Source: Channa striata
Taxonomy: Eukaryota > Chordata > Actinopteri > Anabantiformes > Channidae
NCBI GenBank assembly: GCA_033026295.1
Contig: CM065172.1
Span: 15,247,165-15,311,164, forward strand
Direction: 5' to 3'
DNA: 64,000 nucleotides
The translations under genes and the position numbers were made by a program. This document shows, one piece after another, positions 52,601 through 62,904 of this stretch. A model generated the notes under the pieces. It saw only the letters and a program-made list of their open reading frames with translations. It was not told the DNA's origin and made no database searches. How positions within the stretch are numbered: the stretch's first letter is position 1; each line of letters begins with the position of its first letter.

Positions 52601-53065
52601 TCTGATTTCTAAATCTAAGTAACACACTTTTATGTTTAAGGTAAAATCTTAGCAGAGATGCGAATGGTTTGAAAATCTACATTAAACGCGGTATATTCTT
52701 CCATTTGCAGCCATACACTGTTCAACTCATATCGTTTACATTGCATCATATTCCGCCTGTTTGCAATGGGAATCATGTTTTACAGTGTCAGTTTTTTTCC
52801 TTTTAAAACCATAAACTCAGTCCAGGTCTGGATTTCACCAGGAACTGCTAAGAAACGATTCGACAAGCGGGAACACGCAGCTCAACTCAGACTCACTGTC
52901 GGATCCAAAGTGGAACCAGGTTCCAGTTCTCCCAGACTTCACCTGTAACACGCCGTTTATCTACGTGTTTAAAGTCTTTAACGCAGCTACTTACACTGCA
53001 AGGAGGGTGATGACGACGATGATTAGAGTCCAGCTTTCCACGGACAGCTCCGGGAAAAAGTCCAT
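40626..53065 (-). CDS. cyp3a-like: Cytochrome P450 family 3 (CYP3A-like), copy A, intact frame
   Basis: ER-anchored heme monooxygenase of xenobiotics and steroids. The 13 exons are 52995-53065, 50509-50587, 50348-50400, 50142-50241, 49924-50037, 49723-49811, 49440-49588, 49227-49354, 49071-49146, 42157-42317, 41833-42059, 41577-41739 and 40626-40721. They total 1506 bp, or 501 aa, with no frame break. Exon sizes follow the CYP3A pattern except exon 2 (79 instead of 94 bp) and exon 9 (76 bp). The N-terminal anchor is MDFFPELSVESWTLIIVVIT. AGYETSS (oxygen binding), ESLRL (ExxR), PERF and the heme loop FGAGPRNCIGMRFA are all present. Exon 2 lacks five codons around the start and the proline-rich hinge. 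Intron 9 carries a 6.3-kb nested retrotransposon insertion. Fish have CYP3A, 3B, 3C and 3D subfamilies, so the subfamily assignment is open. Confidence 0.88.
42633..48970 (+). mobile_element. RTE-type non-LTR retrotransposon in CYP3 intron 9, interrupted by L2
   Basis: Unit B is continuous at the corresponding point, so this is an insertion into unit A. ACTAG flanks it at 42628-42632 and 48971-48975, a possible target-site duplication. The AP endonuclease frame (42790-43785) shows LNVGTMTGKGRELADMM, CVQETRWKG, GYAPQVG and GADFNGHVGEG. The reverse transcriptase (44149-45197) shows NYRGIKLMSHTMKLWE, LEKAYDRVPREE, PPQGSALSPFLFA and FADD at 44851-44862. The element ends in a GTA-repeat tail (48960-48970). 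It is dead, with a frameshift and stop after 43740, a deletion near 44050 and the L2 insertion at 45198-48617. The 5' end has three roughly 20-bp tandem repeats (42640-42698). Similar endonuclease fragments are often annotated as craniofacial development protein 2-like. Confidence 0.85.
45198..48617 (+). mobile_element. L2-type non-LTR retrotransposon nested in the RTE element
   Basis: Open fragments at 45207-45428, 45503-46490, 46530-47030, 47066-47269 and 47266-48072 together resemble one L2-clade ORF2. The endonuclease start is LLNIRSLSSKSLLVND and LTETWL, with GDFNIHVDADSN following. The reverse transcriptase has SAAFDTIDHRILL and GIPQGSVLGPILFTLYM, then a C-terminal region with RLDYCNSLLSGCP and LLTGIGKRDHI. 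Stops and frameshifts (for example at 45429, 46490, 47030 and 47230) make it inactive. The 3' end ATATAAATAAAGTTGAATTG runs into TTGAA pentamer repeats, typical of fish L2. Ends were set by comparison with the uninterrupted RTE copy at 53.5-55.3 kb. Confidence 0.85.
50044..50070. repeat. (CA)n microsatellite in CYP3 intron 4
   Basis: CA dinucleotide run interrupted by AAA. The equivalent tract in the other unit lies near 59603-59625 and differs in length. Confidence 0.8.
51018..51880. repeat. Internally repeated blocks in CYP3 intron 1
   Basis: A block beginning GCAAATTATAATTTTTATTG, then GGAATCTCCTATGTGT and CTCTTTCATAG, occurs at about 51018, 51496 and 51821. A second block with AACAGAAAGTTCA and GTACAGTATCACGGTACATG occurs at about 51402 and 51727, with a further piece near 52760. 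Spacing of the last two copies is about 325 bp. Unit B carries the same blocks near 60624, 61215 and 61315. Confidence 0.75.
51965..52140 (+). repeat. tRNA-like dispersed repeat fragment in intron 1 of copy A
   Basis: The head GGCACAGTGGTTGAGTGGC resembles an A-box region and GGTTTGAATCC a B box. They are followed by GATTGGTGACTCTAAATG, a phrase common in fish dispersed repeats. It has no counterpart at the matching place in unit B. This suggests a SINE-like or composite repeat; the family is unknown. Confidence 0.5.
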
Positions 53066-53504
53066 CTTTCTGCGCTGCTCACTGTCGACTGTGCTCGGTC
53101 ACTTCCTACTGTTCCATCCTCGAACAGAGGCGGTGCCACCGACATGTTGCGCAACATCTCAGCCGGACCGTCAGCCGAGGTTTCCCGGACATTTAGGCTG
53201 CAACCCACCTCCATCGGGAGCTGGGAATTCAGTTTGGACGTCATCGACTCTCCTAAAACGCTGAAAAGCAGGATTCATCTCTGCATACGCCTCCATTTCA
53301 GCAAATCCCACCTGGGTGACTGAACAGCACAACGCCTTTGAGTGGGAGGGTGGGGGTTTCTAAGGGCCCATGAACTTTGGGGGCCCACAGAGACCATGTT
53401 TTTTGATAATAAAATTATAAGCAGTAATATATGAGATATCATAAATGTATCTCTGAAAGAATTACAAATAAGGCTAAATTTTGTCTTATTTCTGCCTCTG
53501 CGGT
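53066..53504 (-). promoter_or_regulatory. Upstream region of CYP3 copy A
   Basis: This sequence immediately 5' of the P450 start codon is shared with unit B (61834-61967 and 62563-62873). It should contain the promoter and 5' UTR. No core element could be named. It ends where the RTE fragment begins. Confidence 0.45.
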
Positions 53505-55264
53505 GGCACCGGTGCTGTTAACCTACAGGATGCCGGTGGAAATTGGACTACTGATGGTCGAAGAAGGAGAGGAGGCAGAAGGGTACAAGGAAGCGCAGCG
53601 CAGAGTGAAGAGGGAGGTGGCAAAGGCTAAACAGAAAGCTTATGATGAGCTGTATGGTATGTATGGTATGTGTGTAATTTAGACACGAAGCAAGGAGAGA
53701 AGGACTTGTACAGGCTAGCCAGACAGAGAGATAGGGATGGAAAAGATGTGCAACAGATAAGGGTGATTAAAGACAGAGATGGAAAGGTGCTAACAACCCA
53801 GGAGAGTGTGCAGAGAAGATGGAAGGAGTATTTTGAGGAGCTCATGAATGAGGAAAATGACAGGGAAAGAAGGGAGGAAGATGTGGATGGTGTGGAGCAG
53901 GAAAGAGCAGAGATTAGAAAGGATGAGGTGAGGAAGGCTCTGAAAAGGATGAAGAGCGGAAAGGCTGTTGGTCCTGATGACGTGCCTGTGGAGGTGTGGA
54001 AGGGTCTAGGAGAGACAGTAGTGAAGTTTCTGACAGGTCTGTTTAACAGGATTCTAGAGAGTGAGAAGATGCCTGAGGAATGGAGGAGAAGCGTTCTGGT
54101 GCCGAGCAGTATGGTTTCATGCCCCGTAAGACCAACACTGATGCCATTTTCGCTTTGAGGTTGTTGATGGAAAAGTACAGAGATGGTCAGAAGGAGCTGC
54201 ATTGTGTCTTTGTGGGTTTAGAGAAGGCGTATGACAGGGTGCTGAGGCAGGAGCTGTGATACTGTATGAGGATGTCGGGAGTGGCAGAGAAGTACGTCAG
54301 AGTAGTCCAGGACATGTATGAGAGAAGCATGACGGTGGTGAGATGTGCCGTAGGTCAGACAGAGGAGTTCAAGGTGGAGGTGGGACCACCCCAAGGATCA
54401 GCTTTGAGTCCCTTCTTGTTTGCTATGCTGATGGACAGGTTGACAGATGAGGTCAGACAGAAATCTCCCTGGACAATGATGTTTGCAGATGACATTGTGA
54501 TTTGCAGCGAGAGTAAAGAGCAGGTGGAGAAACAGCTGGAGAGGTGGAAGTTTGCTCTGGAAAGAAGAGGCATGAAAGTCAGTCGTAGTAAGACAGAATA
54601 CATGTGTCTAAACGAGAGGGAGCCAGGTAGAAGCGTGAGGTTACAGGAAGCTGAGGTGAAGAAGGTGCAGGAGTTTAAGTACTTGGGGTCAACAGTTCAG
54701 TGTGATGGGGAGTGTGGAAAAGAGGTGAAGAGGCGAGTGCAGGCGGGTTGGAATGGGTGGAGGAAAGTGTCAGGAGTGTTGTGTGACAGAAGAGCGTCAG
54801 CAAGACTCAAAGGAAAGGTGAACAGGACAGTGGTGATACCAGCTCTGCTCTATGGGTTAGAGACAGTAGCAGTGAGAAAGAGACAAGGGGCAGAGATGGA
54901 AGCAGCAGAGATGAAGATGTTGAGGTTCTCCTTAGGAGTGACGAGGTTGGACAGAACAATGAACGAGCTCATCAGAGGGACAGCACACGTTGCCTGTGTT
55001 AGCAACAAAGTCAGAGAGGCCAGATTGAGATGGTTTGGACATGTGCAGAGGAGGGATAGTGACTATATTGGTAGAAGGATGTTGGAGATGGAGCTGCCAG
55101 GCAAGAGGAGAGAGGACGACCAAGGAGGAGATACATGGACGTCCTAACAGAGGACATGAAGTTAGCTGGTGTCAGAGAGGAAGATGCCCAGGATAGAGTG
55201 AAGTGGAAAAGGATGATTCGCTGTGGCGACGCCTGATGGGAAAAGCCGAAAGAGTAGTAGTAGT
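53505..55264 (+). mobile_element. Deleted RTE retrotransposon copy at the end of unit A
   Basis: About 85 bases of the RTE 5' region jump directly to the end of the endonuclease region, so the endonuclease is missing. The RT part (53670-54158 and 54266-55147) has lost about 125 bp between GTGCCGA and GCAGTATGG. It carries a TGA in place of the Trp codon in the EELW motif near 54256. FADD and the C-terminal RLRWFGHVQRRDSDYIGRRM remain, and the element ends in a GTA tail at 55255-55264. It shares its insertion site with the RTE fragment at 62.9 kb. Confidence 0.8.
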
Positions 55265-56542
55265 AGTTGTAAGATGACTTGTAAAGGTTTACTTTGTAGG
55301 TCCCTTTTTGACTTTCTGACTGACTTACAGTAAGTGAAACACATGGTTATACATACACAACTAAAAGCAAAGGCAGTGATCACCGATGTCATTGTCGACA
55401 CTGTGTGCACATGCAGAGTACGATAAAAAAAGAATGTCTGCCCTCACCACACACTCAGTGCTGCACTTTCTCATCTCGACAATGACACATTAACAACTCA
55501 GTCACTGCAACTGAGTTATCTTAAAATGTGTTGGGGTATTATTGCTTTTAAATGTGTCAAAGTTTACAGCTAGTAAGTTTGTCATGCTTGTAGATGTGAT
55601 GTATGCATTTCATTAGACCCCACACTTTTTTAACTGACTCTTTTCTTCGTTTTAATGTTTTATTAAGTATTTTAGCGTGAACAAAGATTACAACACATTC
55701 ACTTATGGACACCTTTCTAAACACTCGATTTACACATACAGAATAATAGAATAAACAATTTAGCTACAGTAGCATTATAAAGGTAATCAAAATAGACATT
55801 TGGAAAAAGTAGTTTAGATGATTGATTTAAGGTTAGATAAGCACACAGTTCAGTTTAAAACTTCAATGTACACTTCATGACAAGTGACGTTTGAAGTGTG
55901 AATTTAAAGTGAAGTCAAGTATTTTATACAAAGCAAAAACAGGCTGTGTAAATCACAGCAATGCAATTTGATGAGATCAAAAAAATAAAACCATCAGAGT
56001 AAATCTGCCTAATGTGGCACAGTGAGATGAAAGTGAAACACACTTTTCAATAGACATTAATTCTGCTTAGACCTTCCTCATCACTGCAAATATGAATATG
56101 AAGACTAAAAAAATATTAGCAAATTAAGTTTGGACTGAAGTTTTATGCCTTTATGTCCTTACAGAAACGATGTGAAAAGTATAATTTTATAAGATGCTGT
56201 GCCATGTTAATTGTTTCCTTTAGAATTAGAATTAGAATTAAACTCAACTATTATGCAGTAGATTTGCTTAAATCAATCAAATTAATTTTATATTATGTAA
56301 ATGGAGCGTTAATCTATAGACTACAGACTATGTAGTGGAGATATATGCTCAGATTTAGACTACATGTTATATATTTAAACGGTACACATATCTGTGAGTG
56401 TTTTCTGTCTACATTCTTAACACACAAAACCAATTTTTTGTATGTAGAATATTTTCTACTATAAGAGGCAGATTAAACTGGCTCACATACCTAAACCCTG
56501 ATTTGATATTGAAGAAGGCTTATTAATTAGAGTTAGTTAGAT
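55265..56542. other. Downstream flank of CYP3 copy B
   Basis: Non-coding counterpart of 39357-40625 with a few small indels. No gene was seen. Confidence 0.6.
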
Positions 56543-59500
56543 TCACAGGAAATTGGCAGCCGTTCCTCTGGGCTCGAGCTTCAACTTGATTGGATTCTTG
56601 GGTGCAGCAAATATATTATTTCCCAGCACAAGTGGAATCTGGGAAAACAGAAAACTGCTGTAAATAAGGCTGTACGAAAGATTATCATATGTATAAATCA
56701 CAGCTCCGTATGTAAACTGAATGTTGAAATAATTATCAGCTGTCCCACTCAAAAGTAGTTGTTATGTTTGACATCAACGTGAGAAAAGGTTTGTAAGTTG
56801 ACATAAGACACTGATCATGCTTAGCAGTGTTACGGCAGGACATGCAAAGTGTGCCGGAGACAACAGACACACCGACTTGTTGAAAAGGTGGAGGAGAGAC
56901 TTTACCTTTGGGTGTCCGTGATCAAGTCGCATTAATGGTTCAATTGTAAACATCTTGTACATGCGGGACATTGTGGTAAAAACAAAAGTTTTCAAAACTT
57001 ATGGCAGACACTTAAGGATTAATATGTTTAATTTGGGACTGGGGAATTTTAGAACATGGTCTCTTCCTCCAGCAAGAGACCTTGTATTTTTAGTTCACTA
57101 TTTCTTTTGACATAAATGAATCAAATGCACGAATGCAGCCTGGTCAAGAAACCCTGACATCACAACACAGAGCAACACAGAGTGGACTGACAAACCCGTC
57201 TCACATATGAAGCAGAGTGGCAGTCAAACAAGCTTCAGGCAGATGCCAGTAGCAAGGACTTCACTGACTGATTACCATAAGTGAAGGAGGTGGATGTGGA
57301 TGCGATCTCACTACCTAAACCCTCTAGTGTGACAGCTGTCCTTGTCTTAGTATATATAGAAATATATGCTATGTCTAGGTTTACTGCTCTGACTTAGATA
57401 AACAGTGATCATTTTAGTAATCAATGTATTAAGTACAAGTATAGTGGTGACAGTGACAGTTGTAACAGTACGAATACTGGAAATGTCTTCTTACATCCGT
57501 CTCCTTGCATGTGACAAAGCTGAAGTTCTGAAGGATCTCCACTATGACCAACTTCATCATCAGAACAGCAAATCGCATGCCAATACAATTCCTTGGTCCT
57601 GCTCCAAATGGCAGGAATGCAAAAGGATCAATGTTGTCTTTGTTCTCTTTGCTGAACCTAGAAAACAAAGATCAACAAATACCAAGAACTGCATAAATGA
57701 CTACGTTTTGGAAAACCTGATCTTAACCGGCCTTTAACTCTGTAAAGTACCTCTCAGGTTTAAAGGCCTCAGGCTCGGGCCACAAAGCAGGGTCGTGGTG
57801 GAGAGTGTAAACGGGTATAATGACACTAGTTCCCTTAGGGATGGTGACACCATTCACTTCAACAGAAGCCTTTGACATCCTCTCCAATCGAGTACCAACA
57901 GGGTACAGCCTCATCGACTCATTCACCACCATGTCCAGATACTCCATACTCATCAGAGCTTCATATGTTGGTCGGCCCTGGAGGGAGGCAAAGTATAGTT
58001 TTGTAGAATTTAGTTGGCGGCACCGGACCAGCTGATGAGGAAACAAAGAGTTACAGTTAAACCAAAAATACAACCTTTTCTGGGAAGGTTTTTTCAATCT
58101 CCTCTTGCAGGTTCTTTTGGACGTGGGGGTGGGTTGCCAGGTTGTAGGCCAAGAAGCCCAGTGAGCTGCTACTGGTTTCATACCCAGCAAATATGAAAAT
58201 CATAGCCTGAGAAAGGATCTCATGATCTGTAAGTCCTGCAACACAAACACGGCATGACTGAAGTCAGGTAACTGTAATGATGACTGTCTGAATCTGGAAA
58301 GCAGCGTTACAGCCTAGGAAAGCTTTAATGCAGACTCAGATTCCATGGACCTTTTGACGGAAATATAAGGCATTTCTAATACAATAAAAAGATAACACCC
58401 TAAGATTTACCTCATTATGACACATATCTGACACAATTAACACAATACTAGTATTGTATTGGTGTAAAGGAGCATCAATTATGATTTTTGACCATATAAA
58501 TGTACACAAACAAATTAAAAAGTATACTAGGCCACTAAAGAGCACTGAAAAGTAAATAATATCATATGGTACCGAAATCAAAGAAGATGATGCATTTTAG
58601 TAATTCCATGTGGTTTATTTTTTACCTTTTTGGGAGCTCATATCATCTGTGTTCTCTGAAATCTGACGATCCACCATGAGCTGCATGAAGTCAACTCGGT
58701 TCTGCCAAAGACAGGCACAAATGTTATGAACAAAACCAAAACCAAGATCAAATATATTTTAGTGTATCTACAGCAAATTACTTTGTGTTCATTCTTATTG
58801 CGGTCTGATTTAATCTTCCTTAGAAAGTTGAAAAAAAAATCTTCTACATCAGCAGGAAAAAAACGATACGTTTATCTTCTGAAGAAGTGGCCGAGGAACG
58901 GAAACAGAACTGAAATAAATGAGAATCAGTGAATTAATTCAGGTCTCAAGAATGCATGATAGACATTCTTGTTAAAGGATAATATTTCACAAACCAATCA
59001 ACAGAAGCAAGGGATTCAACAAGTTGAACTTGACCATTTTCTTTATGTTTGCTACAAAAGGATCAGAAGGATGATTGATGGAATCAATGTCCACACTGAA
59101 GGCAGTGCTGGTCACAACATCCATACTGTAAGGTCCAAATACGCTGCAGAAATAGAAAACATGCAGTTGAAGGTGAATATTATATAACAACAACTCTTTT
59201 CTGTAAGTGGGAGGGAAAGACTTTTGATAAAAACTATTTTGAACCCAAATCTAATTCCAAACAAACACATTACTCACTCTTTGACCTCGATCACTTCATC
59301 TGCTTCTACTTTCTTCTGAAGACTCTTGATTAGATTACTTGAGTGCTGCAACATGATTGTGTACATCTGCCCGAAAGTAAATAAAAAAAGCATTAAAATA
59401 TGTGTAAACAGGCGTGGTGTAAATTTCTGAACAATGTACAGAAATGAACACAATCAAACAGTCTGCAGTTTGCTCCTTAACCTCTTTCAGCCGTCCGCTG

Positions 59501-61833
59501 GTGAAAGATGGAGAGAGTATGCTGCGAATCCTCTTCCATTCCTCATCTTCAACTACTGATACAGCATCATATAAAGGGCCGTTTACGCCCGTGTTCTAAT
59601 TCACACACACACACACACATACACATAAGATGCCTTCTTTTGTGTTCTGTGGTTATTATTAAGTTATTACCTTGTAATATTCAGGGTATTTACTTACCCG
59701 TCTGTTGGTAAAAACTGAATAAAACTCTTTAATCAAAATTGTTTTGATCATTCCTGTGTCCATAATAGCCAGGACAGGCTGCCGTCCATCATAAATCCTT
59801 GTAATGTAATACACGTACTTCAGTTAATTAATTAGAGGCTCGAACATTGAATTAGAAATGTTTGAAACAATATATAATTTATTATTTAATATTAAACACT
59901 TACCCCCACACCTTTCCATATTTCTGATAGCACTGTGTATCAAAATTATGGACGCCCTGAGGATAAAAACAAAATAACTTATATAAGAAAAGTTATTATA
60001 AAGGAACTTATTATAAGAAAAGTCTTATATAAGTCAATATAACATAATGACAAATGTTTCTCACGTGTCTGTATTCCAGAAATGTCCCAATAAAGGGCAA
60101 AGGTTTGGGTCCATTGATGCCGATTCTCTTGAAAAAGCCATATGGAGCATAACCGTACCTGAGGATTAAAAACACAATATGAAACCGGGGACCACAATAA
60201 TTCGGTCTCGCCAAAGTAATTTTTGCCCCTCTACTACAGTGACATATTGCATGTTTCAGACTTTTTTCTTCCATGTTTTGTCTATATAAGCTTTGGAACA
60301 CTGAAACAACAAAATGTCCTGGTAGTAAATGACACACGCTTGTTCATAGTGAACACTAACTTCAACTTTCAGGCTTTTATATTTCTCAAAAGAAATAGGA
60401 AAGGTAAACAGTAGGTTTTAATTGTCAGTAACGGTAATACACAGAAGCTTTAAGTATCATTACAAGCAGATACTCCATCGCTTCTCTTAGGATCATACAA
60501 TGGTGCAAAAAATGAACTACTAAATACTGACCTCTACAGGCATGAGTGGTGCCTATTAAAAATGGATAGTTTTAAAGAAATACACTTGATTTAAAGCTAT
60601 ACCTGGAGCATACACTTGTATAGCAAATTATAATTTTTATTGCTTTAGGAATCTCCTATGTGTGAATTTATTGAAAGCTCAACTATGAAAAACTGACTCT
60701 TTCATAGTGTGTTTAGGAGGGACAAATGACACCTTATTTATAATCTCAATAAATAATTAAAATCACTCCACCGACCAGTGTGACTTTATCGCTTTAAAAT
60801 TCCATCACTTTTTAAGACTATATTACTTTTTCAAATAAAATTCTTCAAACAATACACTACATGTGCAACTGTATATTAGTTCCACATATAATTCTTATTT
60901 TTTTTGATCTGAATGACCACCTTACATTTTGTTTAGGGTTTCTGAATTTCATCATGGGCTATTTTTCTTGGAATGGAAGAGAAAAACAAAAGAGATCCAT
61001 AAGGCAATGGGCTAAATCTAAGTAATAAACTTTTATTGTTTAAGGTAAAATGATAGCAGGGATGCGAATGGGTTGAAAATCTACATTAAACGCGGTATAT
61101 TCTTCCATTTGCAGTCATACACTCAACTTTAAACTGCAATTGTTCTACATTCCGAGTAGATCAAATGCTCAATGTATGTCCTTTACATTGCATCATATTC
61201 TGCCTGTTTGCATCAGCCATAACAGAAAGTTCACCAAAACTAATTGTACAGTATCACGGTACATGGGAATCATGTTTTACAGTGTCAGTTTTTCCTTTTA
61301 AAACCATAAACTAGCAAATTATAATTTTTTGCTTTAGGAATCTCCTATGTGTAAATTTATTGACAGCTTAAGTATGTAAAACTGACTCTTTCATAGTTTG
61401 TTTAGGAGGGACAAATGACACCTTATTTATAATGTCAATTAATAACTCAACTTTAATCTGCAATTGTTCTACATTCCGAGTAGATCACATGTTCAACTCA
61501 TGTCGTTTACATTGCATCATATTCCGCCTGTTTGCAATGGGAATCATGTTTTACAGTGTCAGTTTTTTCCTTTTAAAACCATAAACTCAGTCCAGGTCTG
61601 GATTTCACCAGGAACTGCTAAGAAACGATTCGACAAGCGGGAACACGCAGCTCAACTCAGACTCACTGTCGGAGCCAAAGTGGAACCAGGTTCCAGTTCT
61701 CCCAGACTTCACCTGTAACACGCCGTTTATCTACGTGTTTAAAGTCTTTAACGCAGCTACTTACACTGCAAGGAGGGTGATGACGACGATGATTAGAGTC
61801 CAGCTTTCCACGGACAGCTCCAAAAAAGTCCAT
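56543..61833 (-). pseudogene. Cytochrome P450 family 3, copy B, disrupted in exons 1 and 8
   Basis: All 13 exons are present: 61765-61833, 60065-60158, 59904-59956, 59698-59797, 59482-59595, 59278-59366, 58995-59143, 58782-58909, 58626-58701, 58075-58235, 57751-57977, 57495-57657 and 56543-56638. Exon 2 has the full 94 bp. Motifs such as AGYETSS, ESMRL and FGAGPRNCIGMRFA are intact. Exon 1 is 69 bp instead of 71: the CCC after the T run is lost and one T is gained (net -2), so the frame is wrong from codon 4 on. Exon 8 has lost one base near 58891 and gained one A near 58864. The shifted stretch between them contains a TAA. Splice sites look usable. This is best read as a recent pseudogene, unless the assembly has errors there. 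Confidence 0.8.
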
Positions 61834-61967
61834 CTTTCTGCGCTGCTCACTGTCGACTGTGCTCGGTCACTTCCTACTGTTGCATCCTCGAACAGAGGCG
61901 GTGCCACCGACATGTTGCGCAACATCTCAGTCGGACCGTCAGCCGAGGTTTCCCGGACATTTAAGCT

Positions 61968-62562
61968 ATTATCTTACATTCCGAGAACAACAATCAGGAA
62001 ATACATTCATTTTGATTGGGAAATTTCCCATTCACAAATCCAGGTTCTCTAAAACCCTGCCATCATTCGAATAATTTAATATCGAAGTAGATATTAAAAC
62101 TGTTAGATTGTTACAAAATAAAAAATCGCAGCACGCGATTTTCCTCTATGAAGAAATATTTAACTAAATATAAAGTCTTTGTTTTTCTGATATGCTTAAA
62201 CAACTGAGATTTTATTTATTGTATTTGTGATGCTTTATATACGAAACTTATTTTGTAAATAGCATTCATTCACATAATATTTTTTTCATTTCATTTTAAA
62301 GTTGTAATCTATTTGTCTATGCTGAGAAAATATGTTACATCGATATACATGAAACTATGTTTGTATTTTCCACAGTTGTTAATAAACCCCCCCCCCCAAA
62401 AAAAAGGTTGGCCCAGACATTTAACAATGAAACAACCTTTAATCGTCACTGAGCACATATGCATTTGCACATACAAGTTACAGTGATATTTGGGGATGGC
62501 GTTGGGTGTCTTGCTCAGGGATGCACCTGGTGGGAAGCGTCTCTACCCATCATTAGCTGCAC
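61968..62562. repeat. Extra 0.6-kb segment upstream of CYP3 copy B
   Basis: Absent from unit A, where CATTTAGGCTGCAACCCACC is continuous. In unit B the corresponding sequence is split, with TTAAGCT at the left edge and TTAGCTG at the right. It contains a C11/A9 homopolymer junction near 62388-62405 and a CTTGCTCAGGGATGCACC phrase like parts of fish dispersed repeats. No coding capacity was recognised. Confidence 0.6.
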
Positions 62563-62904
62563 TGCAGCCCACCTCCATCAGGAGCTGGGAATTCAGTTTG
62601 GATGTCATCGCCCCTACTAAAACGCTAAAAAGGAGGATTCATCTCTGCATACGCCTCCATTTCAGCAAATCCCACCTGGGTGACTGAACAGCACAACGCA
62701 TTTGAGTGGGGGGGTTGGGGTTTCTAAGGGCCCATGAACTTTGGGGGCCCACAGAGACCATCTTTTTTGATAATAAAATTATAAGCAGTAATATATGAGA
62801 TATCATAAATGTATCTATGAAAGAATTACAAATAAGGCTAAATTTTGTCTTATTTCTGCCTCTGTGGTCAATTTACACCCCTCCTCCGATTTACCACATG
62901 GTTC

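Larger units (their letters stand above)
39357..55264. repeat. Segmental duplication, unit A (about 15.9 kb)
   Basis: Starting at AGTTGTAAGATGAC (39357), the sequence runs closely parallel to the stretch starting at 55265. It covers the downstream flank, all 13 P450 exons, the introns, the upstream flank and an RTE fragment. By eye only a few differences per hundred bases are seen, plus indels. Unit A additionally contains the 42633-48970 insertion. The unit B boundary follows directly on the RTE fragment that ends unit A. Confidence 0.88.
55265..62873. repeat. Segmental duplication, unit B
   Basis: Tandem partner of 39357-53500, beginning directly after the GTA tail of the preceding RTE copy. 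It lacks the intron 9 RTE/L2 insertion and the tRNA-like repeat of unit A. It has an extra 0.6 kb near 61968-62562. It contains P450 copy B and is again followed by RTE sequence. Confidence 0.88.
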
